Positions 20,936 through 34,011 are shown, numbered from the stretch's first letter. The stretch is 64,000 nucleotides of DNA from Anadara kagoshimensis (GCA_021292105.1 CM037862.1:32519245-32583244), one strand, 5' to 3'. Notes: generated from the letters alone by a model not told the origin. Numbers and translations are program-made.

Positions 20936-21142
20936 GTACAGTACAGGCCTGTCGAGAGTTTAACACCGAGCTAACGAAAGAGGAGTCGAATCTTGGCTGT
21001 CGATTGGCTGAGATATAGATAAGTGGCCGAAAAGCTGCCGAGAGATAGATATCATAGCAACTACCGAAAAGCTAACGTTGGGCCGAGCTGGGCTGCCGAT
21101 TCGTCATCTTTGATTTTAGTTTTCGACAGGGCAGCACTGTAT
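20936..21142. mobile_element. MITE family copy 6
   Basis: Left AGTACAGTACAGGCCTGTCG AGAGTTTAACACCGAGC; right TTTTCGACAGGGCAGCACTG TATG. About 205 bp, interior words as in copies 2-4. Confidence 0.78.
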
Positions 21143-22560
21143 GTAGGATATGTTTATTTCACTGTACAGTAACAATATACTGCATAATTTATATAACAGA
21201 CGCAAGTCACCAAAACACTAATTATACCTGATGAAGGTTTGTGGAAAACACCCTGATTTTAATTATTGACATGCTGACTTTTTATTGAACAGCAATATAA
21301 TATAAATATAGTCATTTAGTGCTTCAGACAGACTATCCATTTAAAGAAACTAATCACAAAATGTCATTACAATGGTTTATATCGATTTTAAGACTTGTAC
21401 ACTAGAGCAATTTAGTTAGTACCTTTATGTGTATGGAAATTAATAAGCATTAGAAACTTAAACGTTTAATATTTCAAAATTTGGAAAGTTCAAAACATTT
21501 TATATATATATATATATAGAAATGACGTTCGTCTTTCTTGTTGTAGAAAAATGAAATCATTATTTTACAGATTCTATTACGAATTATATATGTATATGCG
21601 AACTGTGTTATAGTACGGTTTGCACTATGTCCCAATAATAATGTCATTTTTTACAATTCAAGTTACTAAACATTTTAGATAAAAAAAATCAGTGCATAAC
21701 ATACTTTTAAAGTTTAACACAAACATATACCGGTTCATGTTCAAATGGCAATTCAAAACCTAGATAAAATCTTTGAAAATTCGTAAATTAAGTTAACACA
21801 AGAACTTCCACCAGAGAAATGAGGCCAGATGCTTCGAAAGACTAAGCACTCTCTGGATACAGCTTACACCCGCCACACGAGAAAATAACATTAGAATGAG
21901 CAATATCCCATAGAGCTATGGGACGTCAAATATGAACCTACATGTATGAAAATCAATAATCATAAGAAAACATAAATGTTGAATACTTCTTTTAGAAATA
22001 TTACAGTCATATTGGAACCCTCATGGTGTAGGGATACAGGAAGCCAATTCTTTCATGAAAAAATAACAGAAAAGCTCCGACCAATCAAAATGCCTGAAAC
22101 ATATAAGCAAATTAAAGCAAAGGCAAAGATGACATAGTTACAAACAATCGCTTGTTTAAGAAAAGTGATGAAAATCATTGCTTTAAAAGATTGACTGAAT
22201 TTGCTGTATCAAGATACAAGATGTTTAAAATCTTTTCTCAATGTCAAGTTGTGCACACATATACAAAATACAGAGAGAATCTAGAATTTTAAAAACAAAC
22301 AATAAACACAAAAACATGTCTTCTTTTAGAATCCATGATGTGTCTTAGCTTACAGGTAAAACGACCTTTTTACACAAGTTTAGTAAAAAGTGGAAGATGC
22401 GTCACGGAAGATGAGGTAGATAAATCACGTGTTCTCAAAGATCACATGCACATTGTTATCATATACGTCACTGAAATATGAAACAGCTTTGCAATTTAAA
22501 AGAAAAACTTAAAACTGGTTATAGTTTACAAACAATTAACTGAATATTAGAACGGTACCT
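21142..22560. other. Intergenic AT-rich spacer
   Basis: Contains a TA run near 21500-21520 and a copy of repeat family D (21728-21885). No gene seen. Confidence 0.4.
21728..21885 (-). repeat. Dispersed repeat family D, copy 2
   Basis: The plus strand reads ACCGGTTCATGTTCAAATGG ... GAACTTCCACCAGAGAAATG AGGCCAGATGCTTCGAAAG, the reverse complement of the block order at 39385-39535. Confidence 0.6.
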
Positions 22561-22567
22561 GTATTGC

Positions 22568-22876
22568 AGTGTTGAGTTGAGTAATGGTGTTTAACGCCCC
22601 AGTCAAGAATATTGAGACGTCACCAGCTATAGGCTAAAGTGCAGAAATTTTGCATGTGTGTTGCTCTATTGTTATTATACAGCAGGGTTCTCGTTTATTT
22701 TTAAAGTCCCATCCGAAAGAGTCGTGACTTTTATTCCGTAATGCCGAGTGTTTGGCGAAAGAACAGTCACTACCAACTTTTTTAAGTCTTTGTTCAGATA
22801 CGGTCAAGGTTCGAACCCACGACCTCCCACTTTCGGAGCGAGCACTCTACCAACTACTAGTAAGCTACCGCAGTGG
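22568..22876 (-). mobile_element. tRNA-derived SINE, nearly full length
   Basis: Plus strand: tail TTGAGTTGAGTAATGGTGTT TAACGCCCCAGTCAAGAATA, central ACGTCACCAGCTATAGGC and GCCGAGTGTTTGGCGAAAG, then antisense B box GGTTCGAACCCACGACC and antisense A box near 22850-22870. About 305 bp. Confidence 0.85.
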
Positions 22877-23654
22877 TGAATTGCACAGTGTAAAATCTTT
22901 TTCTCATTATTTTGACTTCCTTATATCCTTATATTAGTAATTTGGTGTCGGGTCTGGTTATATTTCAACACACGTGCACACTTAACAACACATTGCATAC
23001 CTGTTATCACCTGCTAATTCGTATTTCCAGTAATACAATCCATTTGTTTAATACTTTCCAATATGTGGTACCAAGATTGGAGTCTTGTAAGTGATGGTCA
23101 CCATTTTCTTTGTCAAAGTTCCGCTTTGATTTGTCAGACAATCCGTACAAAAATACGGTAAATAGAGAATATATATTGTTCATAAACCTTGTTGGAAAAA
23201 TCAATGACAAAATACAGTACGTCTAATCATGATATACATCTATATATAATCTATATCTATATAGGCTATTACTGTATGTAAGACTACATTGAAATTCCGA
23301 TGCTGTAAGACTTTTGGATTCATATTGTATGAAAATAGTCTAGACATTTCTTAGGTTGTATTGCGTCAAAACCAGCTCTTTCAAATTAAAGGTTCTGAAA
23401 GGCAATCCTTTTGTGATTATTGTTGACGCGTTTTCTTGTATTCGGTGTTTGATTGCTTCAAAATCAGCTCTTATTTCTGAAAGACAGTCAGTGTGTGTAA
23501 ACTATTGACATCTTTCTGCACATATCTGGTCTAAGTACTGGTATTTATATTGCTATATACCATTTTCGAATGTATTGAAAGATATGACAGTATAATTAAC
23601 ACAAGATTTAAGTACCCAACTAGGTGTTCAAAAGCAGCAAATTTTAAAGTCATA

Positions 23655-23722
23655 TGCATGACCCGACCGGGGTTCGTACCCACGACTTCCACTTTCACTG
23701 AGCAATTGAGGCGGCCTGAGTA
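23655..23722 (-). mobile_element. SINE head fragment
   Basis: GACCCGACCGGGGTTCGTAC CCACGACTTCCACTTTCACT is the antisense tRNA-related head of the same family as 22568-22876, with no tail. Confidence 0.55.
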
Positions 23723-24635
23723 CAAAGTGAACCTATTATAAAAAGATGTTTGTTGAAAGAATGAATCAGATCAGATAACATTTCTGTTGTTTTTAAATGT
23801 TTGTTATCTTGATAAAAAAATGTGGCCCAATGATAATATATAAAGTATGTAAAACAGGAGATTTAATCGGATTACACATGTTGTATACCCTGTGGCGGAC
23901 CTGTTTGAAGACAACACATCAAGGTGTGACTGATCAAATTAGTCCCTAAAGAGGAAATAACCAATATGTAACGATATGTAAATTTGTACCAGAAAATTGC
24001 AATTTAATGAGATAAACTGAGAGGCAATTTACAAAGTTATCTAAAGTGAGAAATTACTACATCATTGAAGAATTTAATTTGAAAAGTACCTTAAACGGTT
24101 TTAAAGTTAATTGCATTTTCCTTGGCAAGATTGAGTGGTACGCTAAATTTAAATTAAATTTTTCACAAGTATAAGATTGTCGAATATTTTTACATCAATA
24201 TATGTATAGTTGTCCTCTGAATTTATTTAAAGTATTGAATCAAACTAATGGAGCAAGTTTATTTAAAGCATGCGTAGGTGTGTATCGTTTATGCTCATCA
24301 AGAATTCACTCCATCTTTCTTAATTGCATAAAATGCGTCCTAATGACAAAGTTTGTACTCTGCATTTGCACTGTATCGTCGAATTATCTAAATTCTATCC
24401 ATTATTACTAAGGCACCTGTTTTTCATAGATTGTAGTCACAATGAAAACAATTTACATTTTTGGAGTGTCATTGTCTTATGTGTAGATAAACCTAATGTA
24501 CAATGTAAAAAATTCAGTACACTTCGTAAAAATTTCGATTCCACTTTGTAAAAATTTCGATTCCACTTTAAACTTAACATTTTCCATGTTTAACAAACTC
24601 CACAAACCTTCTGGAGCGAAATGTCAAACCTTCTC

Positions 24636-24716
24636 ACATTAGGATCTGTACCAAGCTGGATTTGAATTGTGTGATCCATAAAGTGGCACATTAGACTATC
24701 CTGCAACCACCGAGGT
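24636..24716 (-). mobile_element. SINE head fragment
   Basis: Plus strand GGATTTGAATTGTGTGATCC, then ACATTAGACTATCCTGCAAC CACCGAGG: antisense tRNA-like head of the 3.9-kb type. Confidence 0.5.
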
Positions 24717-24776
24717 AACTTAAAGTCTATAATAAGTGACATTATAAGTGCAAATTTACGTAAACCATATTTCAAA

Positions 24777-24856
24777 GAGAGTTGAGTAATGGTGTTTAAC
24801 GTCCGAGTCAAGAATATTTCACTTATATCGAGACGTCGCCAGCTATAGGTTTTAAT
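24777..24856 (-). mobile_element. SINE tail fragment
   Basis: GAGAGTTGAGTAATGGTGTT TAACGTCCGAGTCAAGAATA ... ACGTCGCCAGCTATAGG: shared 3' module with the head missing. Confidence 0.65.
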
Positions 24857-24889
24857 TCCTGTAATGTTCAGTGAAAAAAACATATCTAA

Positions 24890-25290
24890 CACAAGAGTGT
24901 TTCCCTAACGACAGATGATACGAACATAATATCCTAATAGAAACAATTTTAATTTCAGTAACACTGAAAATAACTTTATATATACAGCACAAGTATTTTG
25001 TGAGTGATTGCTCTACCACAGATGATATCGATATATAAATAGAATCAAAAGAGAAACCATTTAATTTCAGTAACACTGAAAATAACTTCTATCTACAACA
25101 AAAGTAATTGCCCAACTTGAGATGATATCGATATAATAAGTATCTTAAAAGAAAGAAAAGAACACAAATAAAGCTTTTACAAGTGGTTTTAAAATTAAAC
25201 AAAAAACTACAGATGATGCAGATACGATTGCAATTTAAAAGAAACAGAAAAATACAACTAGAGTAATCACAAGTGGTGTTATAATTCATT
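24890..25290. repeat. Degenerate minisatellite, about 115-bp unit, with a perfect short hairpin
   Basis: ATTTCAGTAACACTGAAAAT AACTT occurs twice (about 24954 and 25070), each preceded by GATGATA(T)CGA(T)ATA and AAAAGA-type sequence. Further weaker units extend to 25290. TTTCAGT-AAC-ACTGAAA is a perfect 7-bp stem. Confidence 0.65.
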
Positions 25291-25591
25291 AGAGAGAAGA
25301 ACGAGAATGTAAATTTATGATAAATAAATGAACTACTTTTGCATTTTTTGGAAACTTAACCATGACACCTGTGGCCGATGTAACAATGGTTATGTAAATC
25401 TGCCAGCATTCTGTCAGTGCAATTAACATAATTATGTCAAGTTTCTCATTACTGTTGCATTAAATGGAAAAAAAATTACCATAGTATTTTAAGGTCAAGT
25501 TTGTAGGTAGGAATTGTACTGTTGAGTACTTCCAGCAGGTTGGGGCTTTTGTGTCTACCCTTATAACTCACATAGCACTGCTTTACTTTTT

Positions 25592-25760
25592 ATACCCCTG
25601 CAATAGACGTTTCGGGGGTATGTAAGAAACAACCTGTCCGTCAGACCGCCCATCCCAATATTGTATACGCTCCATAAAGTCCATGTCTATGGGAAAGAAT
25701 TTGATGTCATGATGTGTTGTCTACCAAATTTATTACATAGGTCTCACAAGATCAAATCTT
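25592..25760 (+). repeat. Dispersed repeat, TATACCCCTGCAA... type
   Basis: TTTTTATACCCCTGCAATAG ACGTTTCGGGGGTATGTAAG followed by CCTGTCCGTCAG. I recognise this as a common bivalve intergenic motif, from memory; boundaries are uncertain. Confidence 0.45.
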
Positions 25761-26487
25761 AGAATTAACAACTTGGCAATGTTTTGTACGGTGGCGTTCG
25801 TCTTTTAATAGATTGCTCTAGTTGGTTTTACAGTTTCAAATTTATTATAGCAAAGAAAGTGTACATAAAGCTGACCTTGACTACAGTAAAGGCAACCAAG
25901 AACACGAAACAAGAAATGTGAATTAAGAACATGAAACAAATTATCTGTAGTAACAGATTTCTTGAGACCAGTCAAGTTTCCAAAACGCTTTGACTGTGGA
26001 TGGACATTGGACGTAATGACAAGTGGTAAGCTATAGGTCAATGTACTTTTGGAGAGCCTAAATTATTTTACAACCTGTTGTCCCTAAAACACATTTTTTT
26101 ATTAGAAATCTTATTTTACCCCGAAACAATGAATTAACAAACATCCATTAATATATAGATTTTTCTTAATTCCCTAAGGAAAGCAGGTGCCATATGGTGC
26201 GTTTTCCCTAATATCTCCACCATGCATTTTATATGGTTAAAAACACTGATGCTTTCCCATTTAAAATATTGTCAACTTCAAAAAATTGTAATATGACAGT
26301 TGCCCTAAACTTTTGTTCTGCATATCATAAATGTTTAAACACATGTAATGAAATACTTAGGTTTTTTTATACATTTATAAAGGTCTATCTTAAATCTAAA
26401 TCTGTCTGTAGCATTGCACGATATGTAATTTCCAGAAGTAGAGGCTAATTTACAAACAAAGTAAAATATGTTTTGTTGTTGTTGGGT

Positions 26488-26511
26488 TGTTGTTTTTTTT
26501 TTTTTTTTTTA
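26488..26511. repeat. Poly-T tract
   Basis: About 20 T in a row after GTTGTTGTTGGG. Confidence 0.9.
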
Positions 26512-26784
26512 CAAAAATTAAAAACTACATCTTAGAAAAACTTAGAATTTCAAAAAATATGTTCTGCCAACAGGTCAAAATGAAACAGGAAACTATGAAC
26601 TTTTGTTAAAGAAAGTGATATAAATGTATACATGTATCCTTAAATCCTAAAAAATCTCAACTAAAATTCTATAATCACAACGATTTAAACATGAACTTGA
26701 TGCATGCAAAATTGTATATTTTTCTACTCTTACGGATATTCTCCCAATATTAGTAATGATCAAATACCCAAGCAGTATATTTGA

Positions 26785-27050
26785 GTATCAGAAAACGAAA
26801 ATGGGGATGGATTGGCCACATGCTCCGCAAGTCTACATCGAATGTCACCAAGCAGGCTCTTGACTGGAATCCACAAAAGAAAGGGAAGAGGAAGAGGGGT
26901 CGGTCAAAACAGACTTAGCACAGAAGTACCGATACAGAGGTACGAACAGCTGGAAATACATAAAATGAACTAAACAAGTTAAACTAAACCGTGTCAGATG
27001 GAGAGTTTTTGTTGCGGTCCTTTGTTTCCGAAGGAATCAAGAGGCATAAG
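26785..27050 (+). pseudogene. LINE 3' end: C-terminal fragment of a non-LTR retrotransposon ORF
   Basis: Frame reads [40 protein letters not shown], then a stop. Downstream in another frame comes RVRW(R)VFVAVLCF, ending near CCGAAGGAATCAAGAGGCAT AAG. The W-x-GH-x-LR...ALxWNPQ...GRP pattern is the C-terminal tail typical of many animal LINE polyproteins. 5'-truncated with internal stops: dead. Confidence 0.75.
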
Positions 27051-27059
27051 TAATATTTG

Positions 27060-28790
27060 AATGAAAGGGAAAATTGCAAAAAAAATAAATGAGTCCAATT
27101 TTGATGAAGGTTTAGGGCGCCTGACCCAATTTAAAACTTAGATTGATTAATCAGCAACGCACTTTATGTGAAAATTGTAGCGAACATGGTGACATTAATA
27201 TTTAAAATATCTGATAAATCAATAAATCAGGTGATAAATAAATTACAATTATTAATCTGGAAAATCACTTAGTTTATTGAAATCTGTTTGAGTTATCTAA
27301 TTGTCTTTGTTATCAAATTGGTTTAAATTATAAGGCTCGATGTTGAAACACTTTCAACGAAAACACTGTGTTGTGACATCATTGATGTTTGTGGTGTGAC
27401 AATTTTAGCATTTTCGTTGACACCCTGATCCATGTCAATGAAACATTATAAATTACAAACTCAACCGATAACCACAACTACGAATTTACCGCCCTACGAA
27501 AACGGTATTTTCCATAGAACCACGAACATTGGAAACCGCAAAAATAAACGACTACTAAAAAGACACTTTCTTAATTCAATATGTCTTAACAAAGGGCATA
27601 GTTAATAAAATAATAATTTACCTTGTCTGGAATGCAGATTCCACAATCAATGGTCTAAGTTGGTTTTGGATTCTATCTCCAGTCTATATAAGTTCATACA
27701 AATTTAATAAGTCCCAGTTCAGTCCGTTGGCAATATTGGTGTATATATTATATACATGTCTTCAACCACTATTTCACTTCCTACAATTACATTCATAACA
27801 TTTTATTAATTTGCAGCATTTCAATGGTTCGTGTTATATGATTTTATTCCATTTCCTGAAATATACATCCCATTTCCTGCAATTTACATCCATACAATGT
27901 AACCACAGTTTGAGGCACGATGATGACACCAGTGTGTATAAAATATGTATGCTTCTTAGGTAAGCGTATATGTATATTTGTTCCGACATGAAAAGGTTTC
28001 AAGAGAGCATAAAATCCCTAGTGATTATGAACAAAGCTAGTAGTCAGACAAGAAATTACTAGTGGTATACCCACAAGAGAACATGTGAAATCACTCGTGG
28101 TTTGCTCACGAGAGAAAATCCAGAAAACACTATTTGTTTAACTACTTGTTTTGTCCAAAAGAAAAAGGGCGAATCTCTGGCGGAAAACTATTTCGTTGTC
28201 ACATTTACCGTTTCTTGTGGTATTCAAAATAATTCCTGCCATTTCATATGTATATATAGAAAGTTAAACTTGGCACATATTACAGAATATTACAGAAACA
28301 GTGGCAGTAGAGAATACACATATCATTAGTAGCATCATGTTGTGAAATCATTACTGATATGATAACGGTTTGTTGTAGTGCAGTGTTTATATGTATAATA
28401 TATATACATGCATAATATCTACATGTGGTAAATACATACAGCGTTATTAAATGCAAAAAAAACAAACTTTCTATCTCATTAATCTTATCTTTTATATGTA
28501 AAGGTCATTTTTGTCAACTTGCACCGTTTTAATAGATTTCACTGTAGTTATTTTCGCCACGATTCGCGTTTGACTTTATTTTATTGAAGTGATGTAGGAT
28601 TTTGTTTACAAGCAATTGCAACCTTTCTGTTGATGTACTAATTGCTTTTGTTGTTGTGTTTCTTTTGAAATCTCCCGGGAGCTTTTTGGCATAACCGATC
28701 AATAATATTTTACTCTTACTTTCTTTTGCTTACATCCAATATAATATAATTATTCGCCAATCTGAACACGGTTAACTTTACGTACAAATA
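27060..28790. other. Intergenic AT-rich spacer
   Basis: No gene, tRNA or strong repeat recognised. CATTTCCTGAAATATACATC and CATTTCCTGCAATTTACATC near 27850 form a short tandem duplication. Confidence 0.4.
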
Positions 28791-28979
28791 CAACTCCTGA
28801 TTATTGTGTACTTTGTAATACAAGACAAGACCATGTACCTGGCTTCCAAAGGACAAACCCAACAAATCTTTGAGCAACAATACAGTTGAAAGAAATAGAT
28901 GGGATAGTCAAGCTCTGGAGGCAAGCTTTAGTGACAGCGAAATAAAACCTCGAGGAGAGGAACAGAGACGGAAAGAAAT

Positions 28980-29244
28980 CAGACACGATGGCCAAGCTTG
29001 ACTTATGGTGGAATGATAGCTAAGGTAACTGCTGGACGAAATCCGTGTCTTAAAGAGAGTACGTGTAAGACTGTGGTCAAGAATACCTTAAGGAGTATAT
29101 CGGAGACAGAAAGAAACTATTTTTGACGGCCAAACTGAAGGAAAGTTGGAATGGGTAGCTTCGGGAAGGTGGAAGAAATGTGTGTCTAAAAAGAGGAAGA
29201 ACATGGCCAAAAGAAACATCGAGTAGAATATCCGATTAGGGAAT
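28980..29244 (+). repeat. Degenerate outer units of the 102-bp minisatellite
   Basis: AGTTGGAATGGGTAGC ... TGTGTGTCTAAAAAGAGGAA GAACATGGCCAAAAGAAAC (29126-29222) aligns with the clean units but has stops and indels. A still weaker unit precedes it (GATGGCCAAGCTTGAC...). Old edges of the array. Confidence 0.6.
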
Positions 29245-30180
29245 AAACCAGATGAGATGGCCAAGGTGGCGGCAAGTTGGATTGACAGCCGAGAGATTAA
29301 GGACAGAATGGACAGTTTTCTAAAAAGAAAAGAACATGGCCAAGAGAAACCAGATGAGATGGCTAAGGTGGCGGCAAGTTGGAATGACAGCCGAGAGATT
29401 AAGGACAGAATGGACAGTTTTCTAAAAAGAAAAGACCATGGCCAAGAGAAACCAGATGAGATGGCCAAGGTGGCGGCAAGTTGGATTGACAGCCGAGAGA
29501 TTAAGGACAGAATGGACAGTTTTCTAAAAAGAAAAGACCATGGCCAAGAGAAACCATATGAGATGACCAAGGTGGCGGCAAGTTGGATTGACAGCCGAGA
29601 GATTAAGGACAGAATGGACAGTTTTCTAAAAAGAAAAGACCATGGCCAAGAGAAACCATATGAGATGACCAAGGTGGCGGCAAGTTGGATTGACAGCCGA
29701 GAGATTAAGGACAGAATGGACAGTTTTCTAAAAAGAAAAGACCATGGCCAAGAGAAACCATATGAGATGACCAAGGTGGCGGCAAGTTGGATTGACAGCC
29801 GAGAGATTAAGGACAGAATGGACAGTTTTCTAAAAAGAAAAGACCATGGCCAAGAGAAACCATATGAGATGACCAAGGTGGCGGCAAGTTGGATTGACAG
29901 CCGAGAGATTAAGGACAGAATGGACAGTTTTCTAAAAAGAAAAGACCATGGCCAAGAGAAACCAGATGAGATGGCTAAGGTGGCGGCAAGTTGGATTGAC
30001 AGCCGAGAGATTAAGGACAGAATGGACAGTTTTCTAAAAAGAAAAGACCATGGCCAAGAGAAACCATATGAGATGGCCAAGGTGGTGGCAATTTGGAATG
30101 ACAGCCGAGAGATCAAGGACAAAATAGACAAATATGTGTCTAAAGACCATGGCCAAAAGAAACCTCGAATAGAGTGGGGA
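29245..30180 (+). repeat. 102-bp minisatellite, 9 units, open in both directions
   Basis: Unit anchor GACAGCCGAGAGAT(T/C)AAGGAC recurs every 102 bp from 29286 to 30102. Because 102 = 3 x 34, the frame is kept: plus strand 29257-30183 encodes nine 34-residue, Lys/Glu/Arg-rich repeats of the form MAKVAASWIDSREIKDRMDS FLKRK(D/E)HGQEKP(D/Y)E, predicted helical. The opposite strand is also open for 372 codons (30206-29088). Unit differences are few (WID/WND, PDE/PYE, MAK/MTK, E/D) and nearly all change amino acids, which argues for repeat homogenisation rather than protein selection. No splice partner, promoter or homologue recognised; a lineage-specific gene cannot be excluded. Confidence 0.9.
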
Positions 30181-30239
30181 TAACAGATAGAAATCAGCAG
30201 AATCAAAATGGAATAACGACAAAGCTCAGGCTAGGTTAA

Positions 30240-31600
30240 GATAGAGAAATATGTGTCTCATCTTACCCTATATCCAAATTATGGGTAGACATGTAGATAA
30301 ACATGCGGCTGTTTACCTGTCAACAATTTTTTTAAAATTTTATTCATAAATAAACGTATAGTTCTACCTATAGGACGAATTTAATAGGTAAAGTTTATTA
30401 TTTCATGAAATAGTAGTTTTTCACGAAAATCGCCCAGGCGTTAAACATTTTCAATAGACAGTATCAAAACTGAATTAAAATGACTTTATGACAGGTTTAG
30501 AGTCCATTTAAATATTTTCTTTATTCAGTTACAATACAATGTATATTTATTATCGATACTGGTGGTAGTGGGTACTTGTTTACGCTTTTCTGTCAGTGAA
30601 ATTAGTTTGTATCGCATGGAAATTTTATACATATTTCGGGTACACGCACATATATATACGCAGTAATCATGGATGGGCAGTATTTTACATCCAGTATTTT
30701 TTACACTAAAACCTAATTCAATTGTTCTTGAGCTTAAAGCTTTTAAGGCTGCATGATATTTTTAACCTAAAGCGATATATTTTACTAAATATGTATCGTT
30801 AAAATATGTCCAAGCACTTAGGATTTCAGGGAAAATAATTTGATTGGAGTAATGTCATATTACAAAGTTTTGAATATTTCATCATGTTCAGAAAATTGAA
30901 AAAATTATAATATGACAGTAAAGGTTTTTTTAACGTCCCAGTCAAAATTCTTTTGCTCATATTGAAGATGTCAGTTCTAGTATGGTGCCCGGAGAAATCA
31001 ATATACATGTACTTGAGAGGGGAAATAAGACTAATTTGTCCTTTCGAAGACAATACTAGTATTATTATCACTGTATATCAAAACTATCAGACATGATGTG
31101 GTTACCTTTCCGGAGCACCCTGCCTCTAGTAATAGTAAAACTCAAAAATGTTGTTAAAAACGAGGTGTCAAGTATTGTCGATCTGTGTTTAGTTGACGTG
31201 ATACACATCTCGGGTAAGATATAGAGTGCACGTGATGTGACATTAGATGAGTTTAAAATTCCTTTGCAGTGAGTATCACACAAATAAAGTATGATGTACG
31301 AGTGATTCACGGTGAAATAAACATCAAATTTATGTGCATTAAAATCTACATTAAATGTCATATAACGGGAGTCAGAGTGTATTGTGTAAAATATCCTACC
31401 GGAAAAATATAAATCATGTAAAAAAGGAGTGCATTGAAGGATAGGACAGACGAGTAATAAATAAACAAATAAATAAATACTGGTAAATAATTAATTAAAT
31501 AAATAAGAAGTACAAACATAAATAAATAACTAAATAAATTGATTTTAAACTCTGTTTCTGTGGTGATCATTAAAATAGATGAATAATTCCTGATTCCATT
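30240..31600. other. Intergenic spacer with SINE and family-D scraps
   Basis: 30913-30990 holds an old SINE tail (TTTTTTTAACGTCCCAGTCA AAATTC...). 31095-31130 holds a family-D scrap (TTACCTTTCCGGAGCACCCT GCC). No gene recognised. Confidence 0.45.
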
Positions 31601-31622
31601 CCCTTTACCCTCTACACCATAA

Positions 31623-31640
31623 CTGACTCTTCCTCTCTCT

Positions 31641-31684
<44 letters not shown>
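31623..31684. repeat. (CT)n microsatellite
   Basis: CT run with a short CCCCCC interruption; more than 20 pure units at the right side. Confidence 0.95.
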
Positions 31685-31688
<4 letters not shown>

Positions 31689-31689
31689 G

Positions 31690-33060
31690 GTAATCCTCTG
31701 TACCAAAATCTGATGCACTGAATTATTGATCTCTGGTTTGAACTGAGCCAGACGCTACAGCAGGTGTTCATATCACACTAATAACATACATACACCATAC
31801 AGGTATGCTACACGGAGTGAATTGCAATACACATTTCAATTACCTGCGTATATATTCACAAAACTTACCTGTGTGTATATTAACAAATTCATCTAAATCT
31901 CGTGTTTTAAATCTAGATTGCTACCTTCCAAAATCCAGCAATTAGTCTGTTTCAACATGGAAACGTTGAAATCAACATCGAAACCTCCTCGAAATCAACA
32001 AAACGTTTGCTTCCTATGGGCGATATTTACCTGACCGGTGTTGAGTCAATTTTACGTCCTTGCATTCATTGAATATTATATATATTTAAGGGCTGGGTAT
32101 TTTTTCTTTGTATTAGTCGGTCTATATTTATCTTGATTGCTTGCGGAACTAGTATCATCTATATATAGACAAAATAAATCGGATTACATTGGCTGTTTTA
32201 GATCACGTATATACATTACAGGTCGAGATATCCGATACATTTTTATTAAAAAGACGATTTTTTTATAGAAAGGAATGTTTATGTATTCTATCTACTTAAG
32301 GATGAGAAAATGAAATTATTTAAGAAGTGTTTAAAGTATATTTTGAATTTCATTACATTTAAATTAAATGAATTACAGTAAACTAATTTCTATCTCTAAA
32401 GTGTTAAGTTAAGAAATAACTCAGCATTACGAAATGCAGATATTTGATAAATATATTGGGTACTCATGATCAGATGGCAATAGCCAGTGTCAACAAGAAC
32501 ATGCAATACAGTAACAATAGCACTAACCACAAGAAAAACACTTTAAATGCATCAATAATTAATTTATTGTACCAGCTTATAACCCAAACTGACTGTTTAA
32601 CTGGGGAAAATGCATAATGTATATGGAAACAATCAGAACCACAAACACTGAACACTTGACAACAAATCACACAAAATAAAAAATACAGGATACACGATAA
32701 ACAAAATTGAGAGCACTCAAATCACAATATGTGCATGTAATCTAAATGTTGATGCCAGAGCGCATTTGTTCTAAATTTGAGAATATAACAATGTAGCCAA
32801 ATTAATGTACTTTGAACCAGCAAATGTAACCAGGAATCGAATTAACACAAAGCAACAATCGAAATAAAACAAACTTATTAAACTCCTGGCTTTGGACATA
32901 CACTGGTTCTAATGACATAATCATACCCAGAGGTGTAAATTGCATACTTTTACATGCCCTGAACACCAAAAAAGTTTGTAAATAATGTTTTTGAACACGT
33001 AATGCAGATAGGAACCTTGTCCGACATGCATATAGAACATATACCGTAACGAATGGATGA
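31690..33060. other. Intergenic AT-rich spacer
   Basis: Nothing recognised beyond short AT-rich words; open frames are chance-length. Confidence 0.4.
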
Positions 33061-33069
33061 AACCAAACA

Positions 33070-33215
33070 AAAACATACCGGTCCAGGTTTAAGTAACAAC
33101 CCCAGAAGCATAGCAAAAACCCTGAAAACTGGCAAAATAAGTTAAACATGTGAACTTCCACCAAAGAAGTGAGGTCAGGTGCTCCGGAAGGATAAGTATT
33201 CCTGTTTTGCCAGCT
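33070..33215 (-). repeat. Dispersed repeat family D, copy 3
   Basis: Plus strand ATACCGGTCCAGGTTTAAG ... CCTGAAAACTGGCAAAATAA GTTAAACATGTGAACTTCCA CC ... GAGGTCAGGTGCTCCGGAAG G: reverse complement of 39385-39535. Confidence 0.68.
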
Positions 33216-33814
33216 ACACCAATTATTTCAAAATTAAGAATGAAAAAACATGGGACTATGGGATATCAAATAAATTCAGAATAATTTTGAAAGTAACTGT
33301 TTCTTATTCATTAACTTATATTAACTGAGTTAAGTATTTCAGTAACGTCAAATACATGCGTATAATTGGCCTGTATATAAATCGATCTTGAGCATTATAT
33401 CTGACAAAGATAAAATACAGCATAGTCTTTACTTATAGTCGTTGTTTTACCAAAGATCTTAGAACTATAGTTGGCAATGTTTCAAATGTTTCGTTAGATT
33501 CATCAACAAATATTGCAGATTTATATCATTGTTACGTAGATATATGCAACAGGTAATCATTAATCACAAAGATGACATAGCTATTGTGAAACACGGTCGT
33601 TAGCTTTGTTAAACATCGTTCATAATTAATATACACCCATTTTTTGCACAAAAAGCTTTGTTTCTGTTGGTGTTTTACGCACACCAAACTTTTGGTTATA
33701 TTCGGAGTTCGTATTATATGCGCATGCTTTATGGATCAGTAATGGATAAAGCTCCACAATAAAGTAAATGTAGGCATACGAGAAAACCTTATTATATTAC
33801 TAGTATTATAATGC

Positions 33815-33976
33815 ACCTCGATAACTTTTCCACCTCACTTATCGCCGGTGTTTTTTGAAATCCCAACGTGTATGTTTTAAATGGTTTTTTTTTTAATAAA
33901 AGTCTCCCTCAATTTATCGCCAAACCCCTTGTTATAAAGCACCACCTTGATATTTTTGACATCTCACTTATCGCCG

Positions 33977-34011
<35 letters not shown>

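Noticed and set aside
29088-30206. 372-codon minus-strand frame with apparent hydrophobic repeats (multi-pass membrane protein?)
   Set aside because: It is the reverse reading of the 102-bp repeat array; openness follows from the unit being a multiple of three. No start context, splice sites or family similarity.
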